Shown here: in pieces, positions 17,380 through 26,303 of the stretch
Position numbering within the stretch: position 1 is the stretch's first letter
Layout of the letters: each line of letters starts with the position of its first letter
DNA from: Thermoguttaceae bacterium
GTDB lineage: Bacteria > Planctomycetota > Planctomycetia > Pirellulales > Thermoguttaceae
Assembly: GCA_025062105.1 (NCBI GenBank)
Contig: JANXAQ010000256.1
Location: 1 to 39,888 of the forward strand
Direction of reading: 5' to 3'
Length of the DNA stretch: 39,888 nucleotides
Notes under the pieces: generated by a model
Seen by the model: the letters and a program-made list of their open reading frames with translations, nothing else
Told to the model about the DNA's origin: nothing
Databases searched by the model: none
Made by a program: the position numbers and the translations under genes

Positions 17380-17526
17380 CTCGACTTTTGCCATTTTAGG
17401 CCTTCTGCCGGAAGGGGAAAACTATAAGTCCTTGTAACTATTGGACTTAGGAAATTGTGTGAACCAAAGGGGGCTCGTCGTAACTACTGGGAACAAAATG
17501 ACTTAGGGAAAATGGGAAAAGTCGAC
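17380..17526 (+). mobile_element. Family A element A5
   Basis: CTCGACTTTTGCCATTTT to AAAATGGGAAAAGTCGAC, with hairpins CCTTC/GAAGG and TAAGTCC/GGACTTA. Flanks CTTAG / CTAAG differ at one base. Confidence 0.9.
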
Positions 17527-17530
17527 CTAA

Positions 17531-17657
17531 GAGCCTCTGGCTCTGTTGAAAGGTTGTCCGCAGTCTGGGAGATTTTTCCCATACTGGTCGGTTTTGCTTC
17601 AATTTTGGTGGGTTTCGGCTTCCAACCGGAAAGGGTTTCAATAGAGCTAGAGCCTCT
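17531..17657 (+). repeat. Family E palindromic repeat, copy E1
   Basis: Inverted ends AGAGCCTCTGGCTCTGTTGAA and TTTCAATAGAGCTAGAGCCT. The centre contains ATTTTTCCCATACTGGTCGG, matched in reverse by E2. It starts directly after A5. Confidence 0.7.
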
Positions 17658-17740
17658 AACAAAATGAAATAGGCTTCCCCTTTAGAAGCGGCAAGATGCC
17701 TTCCGATTAATGTGGGAATGTGATTTTATGGGAGGCTCTA
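17652..17740 (+). repeat. Family F repeat, copy F1
   Basis: Imperfect inverted ends CCTCTAACAAAATGAAAT and GTGATTTTATGGGAGGC. About 88 bp, ending at the A6 insertion site. Confidence 0.55.
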
Positions 17741-17742
17741 AG

Positions 17743-17891
17743 CTCGACTTTTGCCAATTTCGGCCCTGTGCCGAAATAGGAAAGTTCTGACTCCTTGAAA
17801 CTGTTGGACTTAGGAAATTGTGTGAACACAAGCGCGGTTCGGCCTAACTCTTGGGAACAAAACAAGTTAAGAAAAATGGCAAAAGTCGAGC
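17743..17891 (+). mobile_element. Family A element A6
   Basis: CTCGACTTTTGCCAATTT to AAAATGGCAAAAGTCGAG. Exact duplication CTAAG at 17738-17742 and 17892-17896. It sits between F1 and D2. Confidence 0.9.
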
Positions 17892-18052
17892 TAAGAGGCT
17901 GTCCTAAAATGGGGATTTGGTTGGTTTCCCAAGGGTTTTGGCCGACCGGCTCCTATCCTTCAGACTCCTTAAAAACAGAGATTTTCCGGAGCTTGAGAAA
18001 GGAAACCTCCTTTCATCATAGAAAATGCTTTTTCGGACAGCCTCTCAGAGTA
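17892..18052 (+). repeat. Family D repeat, copy D2
   Basis: AAGAGGCTGTCCTAAAATGG at the left, TTTCATCATAGAAAATGC and GGACAGCCTCT at the right. The terminal GAGGCTGTCC/GGACAGCCTC is a perfect inverted pair. Confidence 0.75.
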
Positions 18053-18067
18053 ACGAGAAAAAAGCTG

Positions 18068-18089
18068 CATTCCCGTTTCCGCGGGAATG
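18068..18089. repeat. REP-like short palindrome
   Basis: CATTCCCG-TTTCCG-CGGGAATG, the kind of short stem found dispersed between genes in many bacteria. Confidence 0.45.
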
Positions 18090-18210
18090 ATAATTGTAGG
18101 ATACCCGGGACACGAGAATGAACTTCCCTTTGCGGAAGTGTTCCAAGTTTCGTTTCGAAAATCGGCAGTAAAAGCGTTGTTTTATCTGGCTGTCTCAAAA
18201 GGAGAAAAAA

Positions 18211-18417
18211 ATGGAAAGTCCGATTTACAAGAAATTCGAGATAGTGGGTACCTCGCCGCTGTCGTTAAGCGAGGCGATTTTAAATGCGGTGCAGAAGGCG
18301 GTTCAGGTGGAACCGGGAGTGTCGTGGTTTGAGGTTGCGGAAATCCGAGGCCGAGTGCAGAATGGCAACATCGACCAGTTCCAGGTGACTGTCCGCATCG
18401 GGGCGAAAATCCAATAG
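18211..18417 (+). CDS. Dodecin (flavin-storage protein)
   Basis: 68 residues, full family length: a beta-alpha-beta-beta protein that assembles as a hollow dodecamer and binds flavin pairs. YKKFEIVGTSPLSLSEAI, then VSWFEVAEIRGRV with Trp39 at the position that stacks on flavin, and a closing IDQFQVTVRIGAKI. Clear ribosome site AAAAGGAGA seven bases before ATG. The next gene, a URO-D-family protein, begins 49 bases downstream on the same strand, so co-transcription is likely. It follows repeat D2 and the REP-like palindrome. Confidence 0.93.
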   Translation: MESPIYKKFEIVGTSPLSLSEAILNAVQKAVQVEPGVSWFEVAEIRGRVQNGNIDQFQVTVRIGAKIQ

Positions 18418-18466
18418 CGCTCGGAGGCGGAATGAGTAGGCTTTTGTGCACTGAGAACCCAGAACG

Positions 18467-19495
18467 ATGACGCCACGAGAACGGGTCTTGGTAGCCCTTG
18501 CCCACCAAAGGCCGGATCGAACACCCCGGGACTTTTGGGCCGAACCGGCTACTTGGAATCGCCTGTTGGAGTTTTTGGGCCATCAGGATAAAGAGCGGGT
18601 ACTCCGAGAATTAGGGATCGACATTTGGCATCTGGAGATGCCCGGTCCGCCGGAAATCGATCTGGGCGGTGGGGTCTATCAGAACTTCTGGGGTGAACGG
18701 TATATTTATCGACAAACACCATGGGGCCCCATGCGGGAAGACACCCGAGGCGCCTTGGCCGATGCCCAAACGTTTGCCGATCTGGAACGGTTTGCCTGGC
18801 CGACGCCGGATCTGTTTGATTATTCTGGTTTGGCCGCCGAATGTGCTCGCCGCCAGGAGTATGCGCTACTATATGGATTTGCCGATGTCTGGCAACGGCC
18901 CGCTTTGGTGCGAGGCTGGGAGGGAATGTTTGTGGACATGGTGGAGCGCCCGGAATGGGTCCACTTTTTGTGTCGGAAGTTTACCGACTTTTACAAAGAG
19001 GACTACACCCGGGCTGCCGAAGCCACCAATGGCCGCATCGACATTTATCTACTGATCAGCGACCTTGGCAGCCAGACCGGCCCGCTCATTTCGCTCCGAA
19101 TGTTTCGAGAGTTTGTTGCCCCATATCTCCGGGAAATGGTCGAGTGCATTCACGGTTTGGGTGGCAAAGTATTGTTTCACAGTTGTGGCTTGATCGCCTC
19201 GTTTATCCCTGAATTGATTCAGCTGGGCATCGACATTTTGGACCCCATTCAGCCGGTGGGGCCTTCTATGGCACCGGAGCGTCTGCAATCGCAGTTTGGC
19301 GGACGCATCTGCTTCCACGGCGGCATCGACATGCAGCGGCTTTTGCCCCAGGGTAGCCCAGAGCAAGTCCGTGCAGAAGCCCGCCGATACTGTGAAATCC
19401 TTGGTGCCGAAGGCGGCTACATTTTAGCCCCCGCTCCCCTGTTTCAGCCCGATGTGCCTCCGGAAAACATCCTGGCTATGTACCAAGCGCCGTAA
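18467..19495 (+). CDS. Uroporphyrinogen decarboxylase-superfamily protein (not HemE)
   Basis: 342 residues. The N-terminus MTPRERVLVALAHQRPDRTPRDFW and the URO-D barrel are clear, with HSCG (His-x-Cys, as in methyl-cobamide transfer relatives), IDILDPIQPVG, GRICFHGGIDMQRLLP and the ending FQPDVPPENILAMY. The HemE motif RQAGRY is missing, so it is not the haem-pathway enzyme. The clade is close to cobamide-dependent methyltransferases, but no corrinoid protein lies nearby, and the third zinc-ligand Cys near the C-terminus is not seen (APAPLF instead). Substrate unknown. Co-directional with dodecin, 49 bases after it. Confidence 0.85.
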   Translation: MTPRERVLVALAHQRPDRTPRDFWAEPATWNRLLEFLGHQDKERVLRELGIDIWHLEMPGPPEIDLGGGVYQNFWGERYIYRQTPWGPMREDTRGALADAQTFADLERFAWPTPDLFDYSGLAAECARRQEYALLYGFADVWQRPALVRGWEGMFVDMVERPEWVHFLCRKFTDFYKEDYTRAAEATNGRIDIYLLISDLGSQTGPLISLRMFREFVAPYLREMVECIHGLGGKVLFHSCGLIASFIPELIQLGIDILDPIQPVGPSMAPERLQSQFGGRICFHGGIDMQRLLPQGSPEQVRAEARRYCEILGAEGGYILAPAPLFQPDVPPENILAMYQAP

Positions 19496-19540
19496 ACATC
19501 AGCCCGAGCCTCCACCCTCCCAGACCAGAGAAGTCTTGGA

Positions 19541-19628
19541 CCTTCTTACAAAATGCTTTTTTCGTTCCTGTCGGATTCGGGTGGGAACATCACCGATGCT
19601 ACGGGGGCTTCATTTTGTTAGGGACGCT
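19541..19628 (+). repeat. Family F repeat, copy F2
   Basis: CTTACAAAATGCTTTTTTCG at the left and GGGGCTTCATTTTGTTAGGG at the right, an imperfect inverted pair. A7 is inserted at the right tip, as A6 is at F1. Confidence 0.55.
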
Positions 19629-19631
19629 TAG

Positions 19632-19779
19632 CTCGAGTTTTGCCATTGCGTAGATCCCCTGGAAGATCGATGTTCTAACTCCCTGAATCTTATTAGAATT
19701 AGGAAATTAGGTTATCCAGAAGAGGTTCTATCGTAACTCATGGAAAGACAATAATTTAGGGAAAATGGCAAAAGTCGAG
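19632..19779 (+). mobile_element. Family A element A7
   Basis: CTCGAGTTTTGCCATTGCG to AAAATGGCAAAAGTCGAG. Flanks CTTAG and CTCAG differ at one base. It lies in the gap between the converging URO-D and P-II genes. Confidence 0.88.
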
Positions 19780-19789
19780 CTCAGTTAGG

Positions 19790-19910
19790 AAAAGGCTCAG
19801 CTCAAACCGTTTCCGTTCGGAGTCCTAAACCTACCAAAACGGAAGCAAAACCGACCACCATGGGCAAAACCTCCCCAGACTGCGCACAACCTTTCAACAG
19901 TGCCTTGGGA
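19790..19910 (-). repeat. Family E repeat, copy E2
   Basis: Reverse match to E1: AAGGCTCAGCTCAAACCGTTT, AAGCAAAACCGACCA, CTCCCCAGACTGCG, AACCTTTCAACAGTGCCT. Ends 25 bases before the P-II stop codon, so it would lie in its 3' untranslated region. Confidence 0.7.
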
Positions 19911-19934
19911 AAACAGCTGGTTGCAGGGAGGGGT

Positions 19935-20276
19935 TCAGCCAATGGCTACGGAACCGGTCTCCCCAGTTCGGATGCGGATGCACTCTTCCAAGGGCAGAAT
20001 GAAGATTTTGCCGTCGCCAATGTTGCCGGTCCGGGCGCCTTTGATGATCGCATCTACGGTAGGCTTGACGAAATTGTCGTTGACGGCAATCTCCAGCCGA
20101 ACCTTCTTCAATAGATTCACCTCGATATCCACTCCCCGGTAGGATTCCCGATAGCCGCGCTGTTGGCCACAGCCAAGAGCGTTGGTTACCGACATTTTAT
20201 ACACTTCCGCCGCATAGAGGGCTTGTTTGACATCGTTGAGTTTTTCCGGTTGGATATAGGCAATGATCAATTTCAT
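19935..20276 (-). CDS. glnK: P-II nitrogen regulatory protein
   Basis: 113 residues. A trimeric sensor of 2-oxoglutarate and ATP/ADP that blocks Amt[21 protein letters not shown] at the start, [17 protein letters not shown] as T-loop, [26 protein letters not shown], and RIRTGE at the C-loop. Gln39 (2-oxoglutarate) is kept. Position 51, the Tyr that is uridylylated in E. coli GlnB, is Ile, and position 49, Ser in cyanobacteria, is Val, so neither classical modification can occur. ATG 20276 has AGGAGAG upstream; a longer frame to 20603 overlaps amtB and is rejected. It follows amtB by 50 bases, the reverse of the usual glnK-amtB order. Confidence 0.95.
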   Translation of the reverse strand: MKLIIAYIQPEKLNDVKQALYAAEVYKMSVTNALGCGQQRGYRESYRGVDIEVNLLKKVRLEIAVNDNFVKPTVDAIIKGARTGNIGDGKIFILPLEECIRIRTGETGSVAIG

Positions 20277-20326
20277 CGGTTTCTCTCCTGGGAAGCATGT
20301 ATAGGGGACCGGCTTGTGAGGAAAGC

Positions 20327-21706
20327 CTATTGGGTGATAAAGATTTGGAACCCGGCGTATGCCTCCATGCCATGTTCTTCGATGTCTAAGCCGCGGAGCT
20401 CCTCCTCCCGACTGACCCGTAGCCCAATGATCATTTGGATCAGCCAGAAAACCACCGCCATCGAGCATATGGCAAACAAACTGGCTGTTAGGCATCCGAG
20501 GGCCTGGACTGCTAATTGAGTAAACTGGCCACTGATAAACAAACCGTCTCTGGCTAGGCCCAATTCCTTTTGCCCCCAAAGGCCCACAGCCAAAGTTCCC
20601 CAAAGGCCGTTCATACCATGCACGGGTACAGCGCCGACAGGATCATCGATTCTCAATAGGTCGAGCAGTTTAACGCCGAAGACCACGATCAGACCAGCTA
20701 CGCCGCCGATCAATATACTGGCCGTTGGAGAGACAACGGCGCAGGGAGCTGTAATAGCTACCAGCCCAGCCAAGGCGCCGTTCATCGTAATTGAAAGATC
20801 GCTTTTTCCATATAGGAGCCAGACGGCGATCATGGCGGTAATAATCCCGGCAGCAGCAGCCAAATTGGTATTGGCGGCCACCAAAGCTGCCGTATTCCGC
20901 TGCGCTTCTGTGCTAACCCCCAACGTAGAGCCCGGATTGAATCCAAACCAACCAAACCACAAGAGGAACACCCCAAGAGTGGCCAAAGGAATATTATGCC
21001 CTGGAATGGCCGCTACCCGACAGTTCCCATTGACCTTAATAAACTTGCCGATTCGAGGACCTAACATCATGGTACCTACCAGGGCGATCCATCCGCCGGT
21101 GGAATGAACAACCGTCGAACCTGCGAAATCGAAGAATCCTAATTTCGATAGCCAACCGCCGCCCCAAATCCAATGGCCAATGATCGGATACACGACCGAG
21201 CTGACCACTGCAGTATAAGCTAAGTAAGCGGGGAACTTCATCCGTTCGGCCATTCCGCCAGCAACGATCGTAGCCGCCGCCCCGCAAAAGGCAGCCTGGA
21301 AAAGCCAAAAGGCCCAAAGCGGTACCGAAGATGGATTAGAAGCATCTTGCATTGCAAAACCGCCCCAACCGATCAGTCCGTTGCCCTGGCCAAACATCAG
21401 CCCGTAGCCGATCAGAAAAAACATGATACTGGCCACACAGTAGTCAAGCCAGTTTTTCATCAAGATGTTGCAGGTGTTTTTGGCCCGGATAAGACCTGCT
21501 TCGACCATGCCGAAGCCGGCTTGCATGAAAAAGACCAAAAACGCCGCTATCAGTACCCAAACCGTATCTACAGCCACCAAGGCGTTGGAAAGCAATTTGT
21601 CAATCGGTTCCGAATGAGTTTCCTGTCCATAAGCAACCCCCATAGAAATCAAACTTGTCCCTACTATCAGAGAAAACAAGAGATTTTTCCTGCAGAATAC
21701 ATTCAT
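20327..21706 (-). CDS. amtB: Ammonium transporter
   Basis: 459 residues. Signal peptide ~1-28 (ends VAYGQE), then eleven predicted membrane helices in the inner membrane. It conducts ammonium/ammonia. The pore twin histidines are His201 (STVVHSTGG) and His363 ([11 protein letters not shown]). Family motifs include [34 protein letters not shown] and [11 protein letters not shown]. The cytoplasmic C-tail [20 protein letters not shown] is the P-II contact region and is intact. First gene of an amtB-glnK pair on the minus strand. ATG 21706 has AAGGAGAA upstream. No good sigma-54 promoter was found in the 250 bases upstream. Confidence 0.97.
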   Translation of the reverse strand: MNVFCRKNLLFSLIVGTSLISMGVAYGQETHSEPIDKLLSNALVAVDTVWVLIAAFLVFFMQAGFGMVEAGLIRAKNTCNILMKNWLDYCVASIMFFLIGYGLMFGQGNGLIGWGGFAMQDASNPSSVPLWAFWLFQAAFCGAAATIVAGGMAERMKFPAYLAYTAVVSSVVYPIIGHWIWGGGWLSKLGFFDFAGSTVVHSTGGWIALVGTMMLGPRIGKFIKVNGNCRVAAIPGHNIPLATLGVFLLWFGWFGFNPGSTLGVSTEAQRNTAALVAANTNLAAAAGIITAMIAVWLLYGKSDLSITMNGALAGLVAITAPCAVVSPTASILIGGVAGLIVVFGVKLLDLLRIDDPVGAVPVHGMNGLWGTLAVGLWGQKELGLARDGLFISGQFTQLAVQALGCLTASLFAICSMAVVFWLIQMIIGLRVSREEELRGLDIEEHGMEAYAGFQIFITQ

Positions 21707-22400
21707 TCATTTTCTCCTTGGGAAATCCCACACCGGACTGCTACCTTGTAGAACCAAGCCCTAAATCGATCTGCTCTGAAAAAGCGAGCCTTGCATACAA
21801 CCGATTGCAGAAGCCCGATATTAGTAAACTTTGTAACCGGCTGAAGAAACCAGCCCCTCTGGGCTGAGAGCGGCCAACGAAGCGTCAGCCTGGCCGGCTG
21901 CGGAGGCAAAAACACCAGTGAAACGTGGCTTTTCCCTCTCTACCAATCTTTTTGGGCCTATGGTAGAGAGCAGGAACAGAAGCTCAGTTCACTGGGAGAA
22001 ATGTGGTCGATATTCCGCCTTCTGGAGTGGCCCTCGAACAGCAAGCACCAGTAGCAGCTGAGGAGGTCTAGGGGGGATTTTGCTACAGTTGGTGTGCAGT
22101 CTATCAGAAACCATCGGAGATATTCCTAATGGGGAGGTTACCTTACAGGGCATGGCAAAAGGATTGGAGTGCCTAATTTCTAAGCAACGATGGGATATAA
22201 AGCTTTTTTGTTGAGCATAAACCCCCAGTTCTACGTTCCGGAAAATACTTTAGCAAAAACTATGCCAAATTTCTTCACAAAAGGATTTTTCTACTAACTT
22301 GTTTTTATATAAAGACTTAAAGATACTCCTCCCGAAGAAAGCCCACAAGACCACAAAGCCTCTTGCCTAACGATTGAGCATCGGATGCCTTTATAGCGAG
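21707..22400. other. Intergenic region upstream of amtB
   Basis: No gene or recognised repeat. A short stem CAGCCC-CTCT-GGGCTG at 21853-21868 lies in the likely amtB leader. The rest shows nothing I can name. Confidence 0.4.
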
Positions 22401-22582
22401 AAGGATTTTCTGCACAATGCATATTTTTATATCCGTTTGGTAACCCCCCTCCAACCCTTCCATCGAGTTTGCTGGCACTGCTAATACCCTACATAAAGCT
22501 AAGTCTTTGAACAGGATGCCATGCTCCGTCTAATCAAAGGTTTCTAAAGTTCACTAGATGTCCAGATTTCGGCAGAGGTTCC
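22401..22582 (+). mobile_element. Family B element B6 (degenerate)
   Basis: TTTTCTGCACAATGCATATT, GTTTGCTGGCACTGCTAA, TTCACTAGATGTCCAG and GGCAGAGGTTCC follow the B order. Decayed left end. Confidence 0.6.
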
Positions 22583-22880
22583 AATCCGGCAAAACGCCCA
22601 TTCCCATCGGCTTTTGCTAAACAAAAGTTCCCAAAACCCCGGTCAGATTCGTTCGGCAAGGACTGAAACAGCCCAAGTCGATTTGAGCATCTGTAAATCT
22701 GTAGCAGGTCAGCTGAGTGCCCAAACCCGCTTCTGCCTAGGGTCGGCAGAGGTCGCCCTGCAGCCAGGCTGAGCAGCCCTCGCATGGCTGCGCTGCCCAT
22801 ACAGTGGCCCTGGAGGTTCCGTTGCCACGGAGACCGGAGAACTACCTAACATCCTGCCCCTAACATCCAAGGTTTCTTTG
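22583..22880. other. Intergenic stretch without gene
   Basis: No gene seen. A stem GCAGCC-CTCGCAT-GGCTGC lies around 22775-22795. No repeat match in the window. Confidence 0.35.
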
Positions 22881-23026
22881 CTCGACGTTTGCCGATTTCT
22901 AAGTAGCAGTCCTATTGGGATGTTCTAACCGTTTGAAAATGTTGGAGTTAAGGAATGTGATGAACAAAGAATCCCTAGCCTTCCTTCTCGAAATAAGAGA
23001 GCTACAAAAAGATACCAAAAGTCAAC
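22881..23026 (+). mobile_element. Family A element A8
   Basis: Degenerate copy, CTCGACGTTTGCCGATTT to GATACCAAAAGTCAAC. Flanks CTTTG and CTTAG (4 of 5). Confidence 0.75.
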
Positions 23027-23027
23027 C

Positions 23028-23191
23028 TTAGAAGCTCTCCTGAAATGGCTTTGGCCAACAAAAATGTTTACTTTCCTGAATTGCCCAAAATCCCCAAAGG
23101 CCTATTTTACCGGCCGTCAACGAAAGAAACCCCATCAGCCCAAAATTCCCCGGGAAACCTTAAAAAATCCAATGTCAGGAAACTGTCTTGG
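23028..23191 (-). repeat. Family D repeat, copy D3
   Basis: Between A8 and A9. Reverse match to D2 over the first ~70 bases (GGTTTCCCGGGGAATTTTGG); the other half has diverged. The D-A adjacency repeats that of D1. Confidence 0.55.
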
Positions 23192-23339
23192 CTCAACTTT
23201 TGCCATTTTTCCCAACTTGTTTTATACCCATGGATTACAGTGAACTATATTTTTGTTTATATAATCTCCAAACTCCGATCATTCCGAGAAGTTAAAACTT
23301 TTCCATGTCGCCAGAAGACCAAAATTGGCAAAAGTCGAG
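23192..23339 (-). mobile_element. Family A element A9
   Basis: Reverse copy, CTCAACTTTTGCCATTTT to AAATTGGCAAAAGTCGAG. Confidence 0.85.
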
Positions 23340-23388
23340 CGTAGAATCGTGGACACAAGACCAAAGGCGGAAGCCCCGCTGTCTTTAA

Positions 23389-23534
23389 CTCGACTTTTCC
23401 CATTTTTGCCTTCGCTCGCAAAGAACAACGGTTTAACTGTTGGTAGCTATCTGCACTGAGAAAACTGTAGGAAAAAAAGAGGGGGGTGCGAACTCTTGGA
23501 ATAAAACCAGTTAGGGGAAATCGCTACACTCGAC
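23389..23534 (+). mobile_element. Family A element A10
   Basis: CTCGACTTTTCCCATTTT at the left; right end decayed (GAAATCGCTACACTCGAC). Followed by CTTAG and then A11. Confidence 0.75.
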
Positions 23535-23539
23535 CTTAG

Positions 23540-23852
23540 CTTCACTTTTGCCATTGTTGGCGTCGGTCTCGAAGAGGAGATCCTTTAAGTTCTTGTACCT
23601 ACTCGACATTGGCCATTTTGGGGCTCTTACCGAAGGAGGAAAGTGCTAACTTGCTAGAACTATTGGAGTTAGGAAATCACGTGAACAAATGGCGGATTTA
23701 CCGTAACTTTCGGCGACAAAGTAACTTAGGGAAAATGGTAAAACTCACGGCAACTATCAAAGTTAGAAAATGGTGGTAGCAAAAAGAGGTTTCGTCGTAA
23801 CTGCTGAAAGCAAAAACAATTAGGAAAATAGTAAAAAATGGCAAACGCGGAG
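23540..23852 (+). mobile_element. Family A element A11, split by A12
   Basis: The left part, 23540-23601, begins CTTCACTTTTGCCATTG and ends in TAAGTTCTTGTACCTA. The right part, 23750-23852, resumes CAACTATCAAAGTTAG and ends AAAATGGCAAACGCGGAG. Together they make one A element broken inside its second hairpin. Confidence 0.75.
23602..23749 (+). mobile_element. Family A element A12, nested in A11
   Basis: CTCGACATTGGCCATTTT to AAAATGGTAAAACTCACG, with CTAACT/AGTTAG hairpin. 148 bp, inserted in A11. Confidence 0.8.
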
Positions 23853-23960
23853 ATTAAAGCAAGGGCCTTGGACCGCCCCCTAGTCAGGGGAAGTTTCCTG
23901 CCAGTAAAATCAAAATAAAAGGGGAAAAACGAACGTTTGCTTGGTTTGGGAGACTGTTCC

Positions 23961-24368
23961 ATGCCGGTGCAGATGGAACTGGCGCGGATTATTATTAGCG
24001 AAATCAATGATCAGCAGGTTATTTACCTTAAAGAGGTAGGCGGTCAACGCACGTTTCCGATTTTGATCGGCATTTTTGAGGCCACCAGCATCGATCGCCG
24101 CGTCAAGGGTATTCCTTCGCCGAGGCCGCTAACGCATGATCTGATCGTGAGCGTGGTAGAACATCTGGGGGGCCAGCTTCAGGATGTGTTGATCAACGAA
24201 CTCCGAGAGCACACCTATTATGCAAAACTTCGGGTTCGGCATAACGGCGAACTAATTGAGATTGATTCTCGGCCTTCGGATGCCATAGCTGTGGCAGTTA
24301 CCTGTCGGCCTCCTTTGCCCATCTACGTCAATGAAGAAGTACTGGAAGAAGTGTTAGGCTCTTCTTAG
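23961..24368 (+). CDS. Bifunctional nuclease (DUF151) family protein
   Basis: About 135 residues, family length. MELARIIISEINDQQVIYLKEVGGQRTFPILIGIFEA, then PRPLTHDLIVSVVEHLGGQL, the core SRPSDAIAVAVTCRPPLPIYV and the ending EEVLEE. Homologues have been described as RNase/DNase-like, but the cellular substrate in bacteria is unsettled. ATG 23961 is chosen over the TTG at 23937 because GGGAG lies nine bases upstream; the Met four residues later is also possible. The promoter region is occupied by repeats A10-A12, ending 108 bases before the start. Confidence 0.88.
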   Translation: MPVQMELARIIISEINDQQVIYLKEVGGQRTFPILIGIFEATSIDRRVKGIPSPRPLTHDLIVSVVEHLGGQLQDVLINELREHTYYAKLRVRHNGELIEIDSRPSDAIAVAVTCRPPLPIYVNEEVLEEVLGSS

Positions 24369-24594
24369 CCGGGGATACTCTGCAGACAGTAACTACCGGA
24401 TTTAAACAGCGGCCTGTTTTTTGGCATCGTTTTTCGGTTCAAAAAATCCGGGTGGCTGCTAGCAGTGGGAGATTGGGGAAGAAAAAGGCGGCTGTATATC
24501 GGCTGCGCTGCTTGAAACACGTCCAGCAGCATTCTGCCAGAGAAGTTTCTCTATTCTATATAAAAGGGGTAGAACCTATAACAGGGGTAGCGCC

Positions 24595-26283
24595 ATGGCG
24601 GTTTTACGAGTGGTCAAGGGGTTAACACCGGGGCAGATCTTTGCGTTGGAGCGGCCTAGTGCCGTGTTGGGTCGGCATCCAGACTGTGATATTGTGCTGG
24701 ATCAGAAGGCCGTCAGCCGACAACATGCGCGGATTTTGCGAATCGACGGCAAGCACTACATTGAAGACCTTCGGAGCCGAAACGGAACTTTCGTTAATGA
24801 TCAACCGGTTCAGGGCCGCCGTTTGCTCCGCGATGGAGACCGGGTCCGGATCTGCGACATGGAGTTTGTCTTTCACGAGGGGTCGGCCGAAGAAGCCGCC
24901 ATGGCCTGGGAACAAGAAGAAGGCCTCCAGACCACTGCTATGCTTATTGGCGAAGAACAACCGCTGCTTCCCAGTTCCGTGATGTCCCGGGTGGATGTTT
25001 CCACCGGGCCGAGCAGTTTACGGCTGACAGCCCATCCAGAGCTGAAACTCCGTGCCCTACTGCAGATTAGCCAACAGGTTGGCAAAGCCCTAGGACTTTC
25101 AGAAACATTGGCCAAGCTATTGGAAACGTTGTTTACCATCTTTGTGCAAGCAGACCGAGGGGTCGTACTCCTACTGGATGGGCGTACCGGCCGACTGGTG
25201 CCAAAAGCCTTCCGCACTCGGCAACAACCGGCGGAAATACCCATCCGGATTAGTCGTACTATCGTTCAGCATGTGCTGGAAACCAAGCAGGCAGTACTTT
25301 CTGCCGATGCCATGACCGACGCCCGATTCAAGCTTTCCGATAGTATCGTGGATTTTCGGATCCGATCGGTCATGTGTGCGCCGATGGTCGGGTCCAGTGG
25401 TCAGGCCCTGGGCGTCATCCAGATCGATACCCAAGACCCTCGTTACCGGTTTTCCGAGGAGGATTTGGAGCTATTGGCTAGTGTGGCTTGCCAGGCTGCC
25501 GTCTTGGTAGAAAATGCCCAACTGCAGGAAATAGCTCTCCAAGAGCGGGTATATGAACGGGAATTGGCCGTTGCGCATGAAGTGCAATTGGGTTTTTTGC
25601 CTTCCGGTCGGCCGCAGGTGCCGGGATATGAGTTTTTCGATTACTATATGCCCGCTAAGCAGATTGGGGGCGACTATTTTGACTATGTGGAGCTTTCCGG
25701 CGGACGGGTAGCACTGTTGGTGGCCGATGTGTCCGGCAAAGGAGTGGCAGCGGCCTTGCTAGTGGCCCGTCTGTCGGCAGAAATGCGCTACTGTTTGGCT
25801 ATGGAACCGGATCCAGCCCAAGCACTAGCCCGCTTGAACCGACTTTTCTGCGAGCAGCGATGGGAAGGACGCTTTGTTACCTGTGTATTGGCCATCCTGG
25901 ATCCGAACCGTCATGAACTCATCCTGCTCAATGCCGGCCACTTGCCCCCGCTTTGTCGGCGTGCCAATGGAGAAGTCAGCACCTTGGCCACAGAAATCAC
26001 CCAGTTGCCCTTAGGTGTAGAATGCCAGACTCAATACCAAAAGCAGCTTATTGCCCTGCAGCCGGGGGACATTGTGTTGTGTTTTACCGACGGGGTGACG
26101 GACGCTATGAATGCGGGAGGGCAGGTGTACGGACGAGAGCGGTTAGCCAAGGCGGTGGCATTAGCTCCCCCATCTGTGGACTCTCTCATCGAAACCATTG
26201 TCGAAGACCTCCACCGATTCGTCGGCCCAAGGCCTCCTACGGACGACATCTGCATGTGTTGTTTCGCCCGCCTGGCAGACTAA
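24595..26283 (+). CDS. FHA-GAF-SpoIIE (PP2C) phosphatase
   Basis: 562 residues, cytoplasmic. FHA 1-95 (LGRHPDCDIVL, VSRQHARI, DLRSRNGTFVN) binds phosphothreonine. GAF ~155-310 (RIRSVMCAPM, GVIQIDTQDPRYRFSEEDLELL) senses a small ligand. PP2C of SpoIIE/RsbU type ~325-560 has metal Asp residues in IGGDYFDY, LVADVSGKGVAAALL, DGVTDAM and DDICMCC. Predicted to dephosphorylate a Ser/Thr target, possibly an anti-sigma antagonist, under control of a phosphothreonine partner and a GAF ligand. No anti-sigma gene is nearby. The upstream gap of 226 bases holds no repeat; GGGGTAG precedes ATG. Confidence 0.93.
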   Translation: MAVLRVVKGLTPGQIFALERPSAVLGRHPDCDIVLDQKAVSRQHARILRIDGKHYIEDLRSRNGTFVNDQPVQGRRLLRDGDRVRICDMEFVFHEGSAEEAAMAWEQEEGLQTTAMLIGEEQPLLPSSVMSRVDVSTGPSSLRLTAHPELKLRALLQISQQVGKALGLSETLAKLLETLFTIFVQADRGVVLLLDGRTGRLVPKAFRTRQQPAEIPIRISRTIVQHVLETKQAVLSADAMTDARFKLSDSIVDFRIRSVMCAPMVGSSGQALGVIQIDTQDPRYRFSEEDLELLASVACQAAVLVENAQLQEIALQERVYERELAVAHEVQLGFLPSGRPQVPGYEFFDYYMPAKQIGGDYFDYVELSGGRVALLVADVSGKGVAAALLVARLSAEMRYCLAMEPDPAQALARLNRLFCEQRWEGRFVTCVLAILDPNRHELILLNAGHLPPLCRRANGEVSTLATEITQLPLGVECQTQYQKQLIALQPGDIVLCFTDGVTDAMNAGGQVYGRERLAKAVALAPPSVDSLIETIVEDLHRFVGPRPPTDDICMCCFARLAD

Positions 26284-26303
26284 ATCCTAACCAGCTTTAG
26301 TAA

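Noticed and set aside
20277..20603. N-terminal extension of the P-II gene to 20603
   Set aside because: It overlaps amtB, has no ribosome site and no homologous character; AGGAGAG marks the start at 20276.
21707..21960. Sigma-54 promoter upstream of amtB
   Set aside because: A TGG...TTTGC string exists, but the GG-to-GC spacing is wrong for sigma-54.
23726..24007. 93-residue minus-strand frame
   Set aside because: Lies across repeat A11 and the start of the DUF151 gene; composition is repeat-derived.
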